This document shows positions 42,199-51,447 of a stretch of 64,000 bases of DNA, one piece after another. The position numbers and the translations under genes were made by a program. This stretch comes from Helicobacter pametensis ATCC 51478 (GTDB lineage: Bacteria; Campylobacterota; Campylobacteria; Campylobacterales; Helicobacteraceae). The stretch is from positions 313,478 to 377,477 of the forward strand of contig NZ_KI912401.1 of NCBI RefSeq assembly GCF_000518225.1, read 5' to 3'. Numbering within the stretch: position 1 is the first letter of the stretch; each line of letters opens with the position of its first letter. The notes beneath the pieces were generated by a model that worked only from the letters and a program-made list of their open reading frames with translations, had not been told where the DNA came from and made no database searches.

Positions 42199-43998
42199 AT
42201 GAGTCAGTCTTCCGATACTCAGAGGGTTCATTTTCTTATTCTCTTATTTTTGGGTATCGGTGCTTTATTGCTTATTGCACTTTTTGCATTTTTTTTCAAG
42301 GCTTGGGGCAGTGATAAAAGACCTCCCAATCTCAAAACAACAAAGATCGATCATTCCATCAGAGGCAATATCTATAGCAGTGATAAATTCACTCTTGCAA
42401 CAAGCGAAAAACTCTACAAAGTTAGCATTAACCCCAAAAGTATCGACCCCAACAAAAAAGAACTCTTCGTCAATCTTTTCTCAATCTATAGTGGGATCCC
42501 TAGATCCACCATCATAAGCAAACTCAACTCAAATCGCTACACAACGCTCTCCTACAATATCTCCACAATCACAGCAGCCAATCTCAAGCTTCTCAATACC
42601 AAGCTAGATCGCTATCGTGTGTTTAGAGAATATGAAGAATATGGGCGTGTCATCCAAAAAATGGGGATTGATCTTGAAGTAAGTGGATATCGTCGCAATT
42701 ATCCCTATGGAGATACTATGGAGCCAATCTTGGGCTACACACAAAAGATTCAAAACCAAAGGATCACGAAAGTCTCTGGTGTCAAGGGAAGTGAGAAAAA
42801 CAACAATCAGTATCTTCAAGCCAAACAAGATGGCACACTCTCTGGTTTTCGTGATGTTGGATTCAATGTCATTAGAAACAAATATGCATCTTCTCAAGCC
42901 AAACAAGATGGGATTGATATCACACTCACCATTCCACTCAGCCTTCAAAAAAGAATAGAAACCATTCTTGATACAGCAAACCAAAAGCTCCAAGCCAAGG
43001 AAATCTTGGTGGGTGTTATGGATTCTAAAAGTGGCAGGATTCTCACCCTAGCCTCATCTAAACGCTTTGATCCCAAAAACATCAAAAAAGATGATTACTC
43101 AGCGCTCAATATCTCTGCAACAGAAGTTTCATTTGAACCAGGAAGTATCATCAAACCCGTGATTTATGCGATTTTGCTACAAAAAAATCTTATCCCACAT
43201 GAGCAAAAAATCTTTCTTCATAATGGAGCGTATCGGATCGGCAGATACATCATACGAGATGATCACCCCCTCAAGGAAGCAACACCTGAAGAAATCCTTC
43301 TTAGATCTAGCAATATTGGGATGATCAAACTCACCCAAAATCTTGCTTCAAAGGATTTTTTGGATGCGATGCATCACTATGGTTTTGGAGAAAAAACAAA
43401 TATCGATCTCCCCCAAGAAGCTAGCGGTGTGCTCCCAAGCATCAAAAAACTCAAAGGCTCATATAAAGCAAGCGTTTCTTATGGATATGGATTCAGAGCG
43501 ACTTTTATACAGCTTCTTAGAGCCTATGCTAGCTTTAGCAATGGAGGATACCTCATCACTCCAAGAATCATCTCTCATCTAAGCTATGAAGGAGAGCTCT
43601 ATCGTTTCAAAACACAGCAGCCCACTTCTATCATCTCCTCACAAGATGCCCTAGAAGTTCAAGATATTCTTAGAGACATCATCAAAGAGGGGACGGGTAG
43701 AAGAGCAAAAGTTGAGGGGATTGATATGGGTGGCAAGACTGGGACTGCAAGAATCTTTGTCGATCAAAAATACACCAAGCGCTACAATAGTTCTTTCTTT
43801 GGATTTGCTCAAGATTCCAAAAACTCCTACACAATTGGTGTCGTGATTTTTGATCCCAATGTAGAGGAAGGGTATTATGGAAGCAAAACTGCTGCGCCAC
43901 TTTTTAAAAACATCGTAGAGCTTTTGATCCAAGAAAAATATCTCACTCCTACATCACCTCAAGCACTTTCAGATGATTCTATGCAAACCAAAAACTAA
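42199..43998 (+). CDS. ftsI: Penicillin-binding protein, FtsI/PBP3-type transpeptidase
   Basis: 599-residue class B penicillin-binding protein that cross-links septal peptidoglycan with FtsW. One N-terminal transmembrane helix (about 12-35, LILLFLGIGALLLIALFAFF), a pedestal domain, then the transpeptidase with EPGSIIKPVIYAILL (active-site SxxK), RSSNIGMIKL (SxN) and GGKTGTARIF (KTG). It starts four bases after fliE. The association of a division gene with the flagellar rod operon is the arrangement of H. pylori HP1556-HP1559. FtsW lies 4 kb away on the opposite strand. Confidence 0.94.
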   Translation: MSQSSDTQRVHFLILLFLGIGALLLIALFAFFFKAWGSDKRPPNLKTTKIDHSIRGNIYSSDKFTLATSEKLYKVSINPKSIDPNKKELFVNLFSIYSGIPRSTIISKLNSNRYTTLSYNISTITAANLKLLNTKLDRYRVFREYEEYGRVIQKMGIDLEVSGYRRNYPYGDTMEPILGYTQKIQNQRITKVSGVKGSEKNNNQYLQAKQDGTLSGFRDVGFNVIRNKYASSQAKQDGIDITLTIPLSLQKRIETILDTANQKLQAKEILVGVMDSKSGRILTLASSKRFDPKNIKKDDYSALNISATEVSFEPGSIIKPVIYAILLQKNLIPHEQKIFLHNGAYRIGRYIIRDDHPLKEATPEEILLRSSNIGMIKLTQNLASKDFLDAMHHYGFGEKTNIDLPQEASGVLPSIKKLKGSYKASVSYGYGFRATFIQLLRAYASFSNGGYLITPRIISHLSYEGELYRFKTQQPTSIISSQDALEVQDILRDIIKEGTGRRAKVEGIDMGGKTGTARIFVDQKYTKRYNSSFFGFAQDSKNSYTIGVVIFDPNVEEGYYGSKTAAPLFKNIVELLIQEKYLTPTSPQALSDDSMQTKN

Positions 43999-44007
43999 GG
44001 AGGATTT

Positions 44008-44571
44008 ATGCAAGAAGACGCACTCAAATGGAACAAAAAACACCTAGAACACCCCATGCCCCACACGCCAAGCGATCTGCTTCAATCTTTTCTCCCCACT
44101 CTTTTGCAACTTCCATCCAAATATGCTTTAGATATCGCCTGTGGGAATGGACGCAACTCCAAATTTTTGGCTCAGCATGGATTTGTATGTGATAGCGTTG
44201 ATATCTCAGAAGTCGCTCTTCAAATGAGTGCAAATCATCCCAAGATTCACACAATCTGTGCTGATCTTGATACCTATAGACCCACTCCAAATCATTATGA
44301 TGTTGTTTTGAATTTTTATTTTCTCAATCGCGATCTCTTTCCCTTCATCCAAACTGCACTTAAATCCAAGGGAATCTTCCTCCTAGAAACCTTCATCAAA
44401 GAAGAAGATGGTTTCAATTCCTCTCAAATCATTGATGAGAAGATTCTCAATCATGGCGAACTTGAGCATACTTTCAAAGATTTTGAGATCTTACATAAGC
44501 ACACTTCATACATCACAAGACGCGAAGGAGAGCAAGCCAAAATCATCTCTTTTGTGGCACAAAAATCTTGA
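44008..44571 (+). CDS. Class I SAM-dependent methyltransferase (TehB-like)
   Basis: 187-residue cytoplasmic methyltransferase. Motif I ALDIACGNGRNSKFLAQHGF (about 44) is followed by the acidic VDISEVALQM, DVVLNFYFLNRDLF in the position of motif IV and ALKSKGIFLLETFIKEED. Length and motif spacing are those of the tellurite-resistance (TehB)/type-11 group; the true substrate cannot be told. AAGGAGG before the ATG, nine bases after ftsI; the stop overlaps the mutY start by four bases. Confidence 0.85.
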   Translation: MQEDALKWNKKHLEHPMPHTPSDLLQSFLPTLLQLPSKYALDIACGNGRNSKFLAQHGFVCDSVDISEVALQMSANHPKIHTICADLDTYRPTPNHYDVVLNFYFLNRDLFPFIQTALKSKGIFLLETFIKEEDGFNSSQIIDEKILNHGELEHTFKDFEILHKHTSYITRREGEQAKIISFVAQKS

Positions 44572-45590
44572 ATCCCCTTCTCCAAGATCAAAATCACATC
44601 CAAAGACTTCATCACTCTTTGCTAGAGTGGTATTTCGCACATGGTCGCCTAGAGCTTCCATGGCGCAATCTAAGGGGGCAGGTCCCCACTCCTTGCAGCA
44701 CTCTTGCACACATCGATCGCTCCTATGGAGTCTATATCAGTGAAATGATGCTGCAACAAACTCAAGTTTCTGTTGTGCTTAATCGTTTTTATTTCCCTTT
44801 TTTAGAACGCTTTCCCTCAATTCAAAGTTTGGCCACCTCTCAAGAAGAGGAGGTTTTGAAGCTATGGCAGGGGCTTGGATACTACTCTCGCGCACGAAAT
44901 ATCAGAAAAACTGCGATCATTTGCACTCTGTCCCATCAAGGATTCCTTCCTAGATCAAGGATTGAGCTCAAAAAACTTCCAGGGATCGGATCTTATACCT
45001 CAGGTGCAATCCTTTGCTTTGGATTTGGGGAGAATGCAAGCTTTGTGGATGGCAATATTGCACGAGTCATTTCAAGACTTTTTGCCCTCCCTCAGGCCTC
45101 TACTGCTACTTTAGAATCTCTTGCACAAACTCTTCTCAATACTCAAGATGCCTTCAATCACAATCAAGCCCTCCTTGATCTTGGAGCTACACTCTGCACT
45201 CCTAAAAATCCAAATTGTCTTTTCTGTCCCTTCACTGATTTTTGTCAAGGCAAAAGCAATCCACATCACTATCCCACACCCAAAAGTAGAGAAATTTTAC
45301 CGCTCACACTCCTGCTTGGATTTTATAAAAAGGGAGAAAAGCTCTCCTTGTGCAAAAGTCGCTCCAAGCTCTATCATGGACTCTATAATCCAATCTCTCT
45401 CTCAAACACGCAAAATGCACAAAAGATCGCCTCTTTTTCCCATCATTACACCAAATACGCCATTAGAGCTGAAGTTTATTTATGTGATGGAGAAGCTCCA
45501 GAGGAGGCAGAATTTTTCTCCCCAAAAGAAATCGAACATCTTCCCATCTCCAATCTTTGCAAAAAGGCTCTCAAATGCCTTCAAAATTGA
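44568..45590 (+). CDS. mutY: A/G-specific adenine glycosylase
   Basis: Base-excision repair enzyme that removes adenine opposite 8-oxoguanine. 340 residues. The N-terminal six-helix barrel has SEMMLQQTQVSVVLNRFY, LWQGLGYYSRARNIRK, the HhH LPGIGSYTSGAILCFGF and catalytic VDGNIARVISRLF, and the [4Fe-4S] loop CTPKNPNCLFCPFTDFC follows. The C-terminal NUDIX-like domain with FSHHYTKYAIRAEVY recognises oxoG. A short insert (RGQVPTPCSTLAHIDR) follows LPWRN. The annotated start is a TTG overlapping the previous stop; its ribosome site is weak and a start some 15 codons later is possible. Confidence 0.93.
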   Translation: MNPLLQDQNHIQRLHHSLLEWYFAHGRLELPWRNLRGQVPTPCSTLAHIDRSYGVYISEMMLQQTQVSVVLNRFYFPFLERFPSIQSLATSQEEEVLKLWQGLGYYSRARNIRKTAIICTLSHQGFLPRSRIELKKLPGIGSYTSGAILCFGFGENASFVDGNIARVISRLFALPQASTATLESLAQTLLNTQDAFNHNQALLDLGATLCTPKNPNCLFCPFTDFCQGKSNPHHYPTPKSREILPLTLLLGFYKKGEKLSLCKSRSKLYHGLYNPISLSNTQNAQKIASFSHHYTKYAIRAEVYLCDGEAPEEAEFFSPKEIEHLPISNLCKKALKCLQN

Positions 45591-46876
45591 TTAAATTCAA
45601 AGAGATTCTCAAAATCGCCCTTCCCTCTGGACTAAGCTCTCTGCTTGATATCCTCAACATCTCTATCGCCCTTTTATTCATCGCCAAACTCTCAACAGCC
45701 CATATTGTCGCCTTTGGTGCAAGTATGAATTTCATCATGCTTTTTTATGCCATTTTGACGATTTTTTTCACAGGAACCAATGCCACAATCGCACGCCTTT
45801 TTGGAGAGAAAAATCCACAAACCCCTCAAGCACTCTCCTCACTTCTCATCAGCGCAGCTTTTGTATCTCTTCCCCTATTTTTGATAGCTTTTGCTTTGTT
45901 TCATCCCTATCTCACATGGATGGGTCTCACACAGCACTCACTTACTCTTGCCAATATCTATCTACATATCCTCATTTTTGAGATTCCAGCTTTGCTGCTT
46001 AAAACAACTCTTACATCAGCCTTTAGCGCAATCTCATGCGCCAAAATCCCCTTTTATGTCAAGATCTGCTCCACCCTTTTTAATGTCACGGCAAATTATT
46101 ACTTGATTTTTGGTTTTGGTTTCATTCCTGCTTTGGATATCGTAGGTGCAGGGATTGCCAATGTCTTAAGTGCGTATTTTGAGCTATTTTTATTACTTAT
46201 TTTTGCCTACAAAAAATTCAAATTCTCCCCATCATTTGATTTTTTATTTGTCAAAAAAGCTTTTTGGATCGGATTCCCAGCTGGGATTGAGAGAAGTTTG
46301 ACACTTTTCTCTCTTGTATTGATTGCCAAATTTTTGCTGAGCTATGGTGATGAAGTATTGGCTGGATTTCAAATTGGTGGAAGGATTGAGGCCTTTGCCT
46401 TTATGCCCGGATTTGGTTTTATGGTGGCTTCTATGAGTCTTATGGGACAAAATGTCAATCATCCCAAGCTTGCCAAAGAATACACTACACTTTGTCTATG
46501 GATCGCCTCCATGATGATGGGAGCTCTTGGTGCTTTAATGTGTATCTTTGGACAGAATCTTGCTTGGATTTTTTCAAAAGATTCTCAAGTCATTCTCTAT
46601 GCATGGCATTATCTGATCGCTGTGGGTTTATCTCAGATCCCTTTGATTTTTATTTTTGTTCTTGATGGAGCCCTAAAGGGTGCGGGCAAAAGCAAATTTT
46701 CTCTCTATATCAATACTTCAAGCATCTGGATTTTGCGCATTTTACCCATGTATCTTTGCTCGATTTTCAAGCTTCCCTACTATTTTATTTATCTCATTAT
46801 TTTTCTAGAAACCTATATTCGCGCCACAATCTTTTGGATAATTTTTTATAAAATAGATTGGAAAATCAAAAAGTAG
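45575..46876 (+). CDS. MATE family efflux transporter
   Basis: 433 residues with twelve hydrophobic segments in two homologous halves (ALPSGLSSLLDILNISIALL at the start; GFPAGIERSLTLFSLVLIAK at about 235 begins the second half). MATE proteins expel cationic drugs or metabolites using Na+ or H+ gradients. MNFIMLFYAILTIFFTGTNA and AFMPGFGFMVASMSLMGQNV carry the family's loop glycines. The ATG at 45575 overlaps mutY by 16 bases with AAAAAGG upstream; an earlier TTG at 45557 is an alternative. Substrate unknown. Confidence 0.88.
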   Translation: MPSKLIKFKEILKIALPSGLSSLLDILNISIALLFIAKLSTAHIVAFGASMNFIMLFYAILTIFFTGTNATIARLFGEKNPQTPQALSSLLISAAFVSLPLFLIAFALFHPYLTWMGLTQHSLTLANIYLHILIFEIPALLLKTTLTSAFSAISCAKIPFYVKICSTLFNVTANYYLIFGFGFIPALDIVGAGIANVLSAYFELFLLLIFAYKKFKFSPSFDFLFVKKAFWIGFPAGIERSLTLFSLVLIAKFLLSYGDEVLAGFQIGGRIEAFAFMPGFGFMVASMSLMGQNVNHPKLAKEYTTLCLWIASMMMGALGALMCIFGQNLAWIFSKDSQVILYAWHYLIAVGLSQIPLIFIFVLDGALKGAGKSKFSLYINTSSIWILRILPMYLCSIFKLPYYFIYLIIFLETYIRATIFWIIFYKIDWKIKK

Positions 46877-46903
46877 AAAACTTTCCTCATCAAAGGATAC
46901 GCT

Positions 46904-48046
46904 ATGGCAAAAATTCTTGCTCTAAGTCTTCTGGTCTTGATGTGCTCTTATGCACAAACTCCCCTAGATTCCATCCGTCAATCCATTCCAAAACAAACTC
47001 TACCTGATGCACTCTCAGATGAACCCAATCCTCCATCTTACACTCCCCCATCTCAAACACAAGATTCTGATCTTGACATCCAACTCCCTCCATCGACTCA
47101 AACTCCACAAGAACCAAAACAATCAGAGCTAGAGTCAGACATAGAAGCCGAACATGAATATCCATACCAAGATCAATACCCATCTGAGCTCACCCCTCAT
47201 CAAATCCCTCAAGTCCAAGAAGAAGCTGCTCCATCGCCAGAAGCCCTCATCCCCAACAAACCTCAATCAGAAGTAGCACCCCAACAAGCCCAAGATAAAC
47301 CTTCTCCATCGATGAATGAAAGTCCTCCAGAGCAAGAAAAGGTACTCTCACCCAAATCAGATGCCAATCCCATCAATCCAGAATTTTTCAACTACAACAA
47401 GAATCCTTCAAGAGAAAAAATGCAAATGATTGGGATTGCAGAGCTCAAAGACAAAATCGGACAATGTGAGGAAGGGCATGATCAAATGGTTTGTTTTGAG
47501 GTAGGAATGCTCTATTATCAAGGCAGAACAGTCTATGGACAAAAACTTCAAAATGCCCTTTATTTCTTTGATCGATCTTGTGATGAGAAAAGGGGACTTG
47601 GCTGTTATGAAGCAGGTATCATCTCGGCCAATGCACAATCTTATCAGCATGCTTTCATCTTTCTAGAAAAATCTTGTCAAAGTAAAGATCTTAGAGGATG
47701 CAAAAATTTAGGGATTCTCTACTATAACGGATGGGGAACTCCAAGAAATCTCTACAGGGCAACAGAGCTTTTTAGCTTTGGATGCAAAAGTGGGGATAAA
47801 CTTGCCTGCCAAAAGCTCTATTTATCTATTGGCAATGCCTATCAAGAATCATTTAATTATGCTGGAGCTAAGAAAAATTATCAAAAAGCCTGCGAACTTG
47901 GAGAATCTCAAGCTTGTCAAAATATCAAAACCATTGAGCTTTTAGAGAAGCAAATGTTTTATCAAAATCGTATTCAAAAAAACCCTATGAGGGGATCTTC
48001 TTCGCAAGTCCCAACACAATCCCAAGGGCGATACAATTTGCCATAA
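46904..48046 (+). CDS. Sel1-repeat (Hcp-like) secreted protein with Pro/Gln-rich N-terminus
   Basis: 380 residues. Signal peptide (MAKILALSLLVLMCSYAQT), then about 130 residues of disordered Pro/Gln/Ser/Glu-rich sequence, then four to five Sel1-like helical repeats (about 195-340) with paired cysteines in the style of Helicobacter cysteine-rich (Hcp) proteins: CFEVGMLYYQGRTVYGQ, CDEKRGLGCYEAGII, CQSKDLRGCKNLGILYYNGW, CKSGDKLACQKLY, CELGESQACQNIK. The cysteine pairs should form disulfides, so it is likely periplasmic or secreted. The last 62 bases overlap the end of ftsW on the other strand. AAAGGA precedes the ATG. Confidence 0.85.
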   Translation: MAKILALSLLVLMCSYAQTPLDSIRQSIPKQTLPDALSDEPNPPSYTPPSQTQDSDLDIQLPPSTQTPQEPKQSELESDIEAEHEYPYQDQYPSELTPHQIPQVQEEAAPSPEALIPNKPQSEVAPQQAQDKPSPSMNESPPEQEKVLSPKSDANPINPEFFNYNKNPSREKMQMIGIAELKDKIGQCEEGHDQMVCFEVGMLYYQGRTVYGQKLQNALYFFDRSCDEKRGLGCYEAGIISANAQSYQHAFIFLEKSCQSKDLRGCKNLGILYYNGWGTPRNLYRATELFSFGCKSGDKLACQKLYLSIGNAYQESFNYAGAKKNYQKACELGESQACQNIKTIELLEKQMFYQNRIQKNPMRGSSSQVPTQSQGRYNLP

Positions 48047-49145
48047 GTGAGCTTCCTCCATAACTCAAAAAAGGCACAGCAATCCCTTTGATAGGGATGA
48101 GGCCTGTCACACCAAATGCATTGATCAAAAATGAAAAAGACAGCAAGCACACAATTCCCACACAAAACAAAGAATGCACTCGATTTTCGATCCGATTGGC
48201 TATCTTTAAAATAGGATGTAAAATCCCTATCCCAAATAAAAGAATCAAAAACATAATTCCCACAACTCCCAATTCTTCAGAGATTCCAGCCAAGATCATA
48301 TCTGTATGCACTTCACTCAAAAATCCGAGTTTAATAATCCCATCTCCAATCCCATTGCCAAAAAATCCACCATTCCAAATCGCATTGCCCGCGTGATAAA
48401 TCTGATAAGGTTCTGGAAAATCTTCTACACGAATATAAGCTGCGATCTTGGCAGGAAGAAAGGAGAGGATAAAATCTTGCGTCATCGCCCACCAAGTTTT
48501 GACACGCAAGATACGATGAGGACTTGTGATGACGACAATCAAAGCAGCCACAATCGCTCCAAGAGCCAAAATAGCCACAGTTTTAAAGCTCCCCCCAGAA
48601 TAGATCAACATCAAGCACATTGTCAAAGCCAGCAAGAAAACTTGTCCAAAATCATTTTGCAAAATCACCACAGCACTCATACAAATCACAAAAACAACAA
48701 TATGTGGAAGAAATTTGATCATCTCTTCTTTGATGGCTAGATTCTGTCCATAAGAGAATTTGCGAGTAAAACTCCAAGCCAAAAAATACACAAAACCGAT
48801 TTTGAAAAACTCAAGTGGGGCTAGAGAAAATCCAGGCAATCTAATCCATCTCTTAGCTCCTCCTGCACTTGAAGCTAGACTATCAGGCAAGAAGGGCATC
48901 ACCAAAATACAGACAAAAGACCCCAGCAACAAAAACCATCCAAACCATTTGAGGAAATTGTCCATATTGAACTGTGAAATCAACCACATCAGGAGAACTG
49001 AAACTATTGCGGCCATGATTTGTTTTTGAAGAAAGTGAGTTTGAGAATACTCAAGTGCTATCACCGTGTAAGTCGATAGAGAATAAACCATAACGATACT
49101 AAGACTGATCAAAATAACAACAGAATAAAAAATACGCTTTGACAT
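47985..49145 (-). CDS. ftsW: SEDS septal peptidoglycan polymerase FtsW
   Basis: 386-residue integral membrane glycosyltransferase with ten predicted helices that works with FtsI at the septum. SEDS motifs: SSAGGAKRWIRLPGFSLAPLEFFKIG (about 90-115), QNDFGQVFLLALTMCLMLI, the pair PEPYQIYHAGNAIWNGGFFG, LSEVHTDMILAGISEELGVV (contains the catalytic aspartate region), GLIPIKGIAVPFLSYGGSSL. FtsW rather than RodA fits its position beside the flgB-ftsI region (HP1560). The gene converges on the Sel1 gene and shares its last 62 bases with it. Confidence 0.92.
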   Translation of the reverse strand: MSKRIFYSVVILISLSIVMVYSLSTYTVIALEYSQTHFLQKQIMAAIVSVLLMWLISQFNMDNFLKWFGWFLLLGSFVCILVMPFLPDSLASSAGGAKRWIRLPGFSLAPLEFFKIGFVYFLAWSFTRKFSYGQNLAIKEEMIKFLPHIVVFVICMSAVVILQNDFGQVFLLALTMCLMLIYSGGSFKTVAILALGAIVAALIVVITSPHRILRVKTWWAMTQDFILSFLPAKIAAYIRVEDFPEPYQIYHAGNAIWNGGFFGNGIGDGIIKLGFLSEVHTDMILAGISEELGVVGIMFLILLFGIGILHPILKIANRIENRVHSLFCVGIVCLLSFSFLINAFGVTGLIPIKGIAVPFLSYGGSSLMANCIALGIVLGLAKKIPS

Positions 49146-49234
49146 AATCCCTTCCCAATATGCCCATCATTTGGCAGGTATAAAATAAAATTCTAACCTA
49201 GTTTTATCATGCCTTCCCCACAAGCAATGCGCTG

Positions 49235-49246
49235 TATAATTGCACC
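49235..49246 (+). promoter_or_regulatory. Extended -10 promoter element of galE
   Basis: TATAAT at 49235-49240 with TG immediately upstream and TGCACC downstream, 25 bases before the galE start. AAGGAG at 49255-49260 is the ribosome site. Confidence 0.55.
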
Positions 49247-49265
49247 AAAGACATAAGGAGAGAAT

Positions 49266-50297
49266 ATGAAACTTCTTTTTACAGGTGGGAGTGGGTATAT
49301 CGGATCACACACTGCATATGAATTTCTTAGCCAAACAGATGCTCAAATCACCATTATCGATGATCTCAGCACAGGTTTTGTCCAAAATTTTCAATACCTT
49401 AAACATAAATTCCCCTCAAGAATAGAACTCATAGAAGCCAACCTCAATCAACTCCAACTCATCAATCAAGTCATGCAAGAGCATCACTTTGATGCAGTGA
49501 TTCACTTCGCTGCATCTTTGATCGTCAGCGAATCTGTCAAAGACCCTCTCAAGTATTACATCAACAACACTCTCAACACCACAAATCTTATCTATCTCTG
49601 CATCCAAAACCATATCCAAAAATTTCTCTTTAGCTCAACGGCTGCGGTTTATGGAGAACCTGCGAGTAATCCAGTCAATGAAAATGCTCAAACTCATCCC
49701 ATTAACCCCTATGGTGCATCCAAACTTATGAGTGAGCAAGTCCTAAGGGATGCGAGTTTGGCACATGATTTCACTTATGTCGCACTACGCTATTTCAATG
49801 TCGCTGGAGCCAATGCTCACAATACTCCAGAAGAACTTGCAAACTCTAGTGGTCTTGGCCAAAGAAGCCTTGATGCTACACATCTCATCAAAGTCGCAAG
49901 TGAATGTGCTGTAGGCAAACGCCCCAAAATGGCTATCTATGGGCAAGATTATCCGACACCAGATGGTACATGCATCAGAGACTATATCCACATCAATGAC
50001 TTGGCAAATGCGCATTTGAGCGCCTTTGAATATCTTTGCTCTAGCCAAGATTCCCAAATCTTTAATGTCGGATACAATCAAGGCTACAGTGTCAAAGAAG
50101 TGATTGAGACGATGAAAGAAGTCAGTGGCGTGGATTTTGAAGTAGAAATGGGACCAGCACGAGAAGGTGATCCAGCACAACTCATCTCAAGCAATCAAAA
50201 ACTTCTCTCATACACCAATTGGAAACCCAAATACAACGACCTCCATCTTATTTGCAAAAGTGCCTATGAGTGGGAAAAATCTCTAGGAGGGAAATAA
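49266..50297 (+). CDS. galE: UDP-glucose 4-epimerase
   Basis: NAD-dependent short-chain dehydrogenase-type epimerase that makes UDP-galactose for LPS. 343 residues. FTGGSGYIGSHTAYEFL at residue 4 is the NAD motif; HFAASLIVSESVKDPLKYY, LFSSTAAVYGEP, NPYGASKLMSEQ (catalytic Y-x-x-x-K) and LRYFNVAGAN, CIRDYIHINDLANAH follow. The amino-acid pattern is that of GalE proper; UDP-GlcNAc epimerase activity cannot be excluded. One base after its stop lies the TTG of wecA. Confidence 0.94.
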   Translation: MKLLFTGGSGYIGSHTAYEFLSQTDAQITIIDDLSTGFVQNFQYLKHKFPSRIELIEANLNQLQLINQVMQEHHFDAVIHFAASLIVSESVKDPLKYYINNTLNTTNLIYLCIQNHIQKFLFSSTAAVYGEPASNPVNENAQTHPINPYGASKLMSEQVLRDASLAHDFTYVALRYFNVAGANAHNTPEELANSSGLGQRSLDATHLIKVASECAVGKRPKMAIYGQDYPTPDGTCIRDYIHINDLANAHLSAFEYLCSSQDSQIFNVGYNQGYSVKEVIETMKEVSGVDFEVEMGPAREGDPAQLISSNQKLLSYTNWKPKYNDLHLICKSAYEWEKSLGGK

Positions 50298-50298
50298 T

Positions 50299-51327
50299 TT
50301 GGGGATTTTTGTCAGTTCATTTTTATTCTCTTTGGTTTTAAACTTTTGTGTCATTTTTTTGGCTAGAAAATTTAGATTTTTTATCGATTCTGAGGCGAGC
50401 GATAAGCCTCAGAGGTTTCATACACTACCTACTCCAAGAGCTGGAGGGATCGGAATCTTTGCTCCATTTTTCTTTGCACTTCTTTTGCTTTTTTTCCATC
50501 ATCCTAGCCCCTTGATTCTTGGATTTGTTATAGGGGGGAGTGTGATTTTTGTGAGTGGAGTGATCGAAGATTTCAATGCCTCTTTAAGTCCAAGACTTAG
50601 ACTTCTTTTGCAGTGTATGGGTGCTGGGCTGTTTGTGTGGCTTTCTCAATGCTATTTGAGCGATCTTGGCTTTGGGATCTCTTTGCCAAGTTATATCGGG
50701 ATCCCTTTTAGTATTTTTGCAATTGTTGGGATCATCAATGCTATCAATATCATCGATGGCTTCAATGGTCTTGCAAGCGGTGTAGCACTTCTAGCCTTGG
50801 GATGCATTTATGCTATTCTCCCCTCTTCTTCTATGTCATTTGTGATCCTTGTATTGATGGCTTCTATTTTGGGATTTTTTATTTTGAATTTTCCATGGGG
50901 AAAAATCTTTTTGGGAGATGGAGGAGCTTATTTTCTGGGATTTGTGTTAGCTGGGATTCTGATCTATGCGACACAAGATCCATATGGAGGTAAGGGAGAG
51001 ATTTCTCCATGGTTTGGGATCGCTCTACTCATCTATCCCTTTTGGGAAGTGATTTTTTCAATTTATCGCAAAAAAATAGTGCGAGGACGCTCTCCTTTTA
51101 AGCCTGATCGATTCCATCTTCATATGCTCACTTTTAGACACATCACACACAAAAATCCTCTCACAAGCATCATCATCTTCCTTGTAGTCTCTCCCTTTAT
51201 GCTAGTTGCTAGTTTTTTTAAAACCAATGATCTTCTACTACTTCTTGTTTCCATTGTTTTTATTGCCTGCTATCTATCAATCTATTATTGGCTGATTAAC
51301 TTTTCTAGAAAAAGGTCAAAAACCTAA
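50299..51327 (+). CDS. wecA: Undecaprenyl-phosphate sugar-1-phosphate transferase (WecA/MraY family)
   Basis: 342-residue polytopic membrane enzyme (ten or eleven helices) that starts O-antigen or glycan synthesis by transferring a (GlcNAc)-1-phosphate to undecaprenyl phosphate. Motifs: DKPQRFHTLPTPRAGGIGIF (family loop with PRxGG), FVSGVIEDF (a DD-like motif with E-D), NAINIIDGFNGLASG, FLGDGGAYFLGF and DRFHLHML (histidine loop). The start is TTG at 50299 after AGGAGGG (50285-50291). It sits next to galE, fitting a surface-glycan unit. Sugar specificity is inferred. Confidence 0.87.
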   Translation: MGIFVSSFLFSLVLNFCVIFLARKFRFFIDSEASDKPQRFHTLPTPRAGGIGIFAPFFFALLLLFFHHPSPLILGFVIGGSVIFVSGVIEDFNASLSPRLRLLLQCMGAGLFVWLSQCYLSDLGFGISLPSYIGIPFSIFAIVGIINAINIIDGFNGLASGVALLALGCIYAILPSSSMSFVILVLMASILGFFILNFPWGKIFLGDGGAYFLGFVLAGILIYATQDPYGGKGEISPWFGIALLIYPFWEVIFSIYRKKIVRGRSPFKPDRFHLHMLTFRHITHKNPLTSIIIFLVVSPFMLVASFFKTNDLLLLLVSIVFIACYLSIYYWLINFSRKRSKT

Positions 51328-51347
51328 AAAAATCTAAATTTTTCGCG

Positions 51348-51353
51348 TATAAT
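51348..51353 (+). promoter_or_regulatory. -10 element for tRNA-Ala and tRNA-Val
   Basis: TATAAT at 51348-51353 followed by TGCGTC, 15 bases before the first tRNA. It begins 21 bases after the wecA stop. No -35 match is seen, unlike the other tRNA cluster. Confidence 0.5.
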
Positions 51354-51367
51354 TGCGTCTCTTGTTT

Positions 51368-51443
51368 GGGGAATTAGCTCAGTTGGGAGAGCACAACGCT
51401 GGCAGCGTTGGGGTCAGCGGTTCGAACCCGCTATTCTCCACCA
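51368..51443 (+). tRNA. tRNA-Ala (GGC)
   Basis: Acceptor GGGGAAT/ATTCTCC with one G-T pair, anticodon loop CTGGCAG (anticodon GGC), T-loop GGTTCGAACC, encoded CCA at 51441-51443. Confidence 0.96.
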
Positions 51444-51447
51444 TTTT

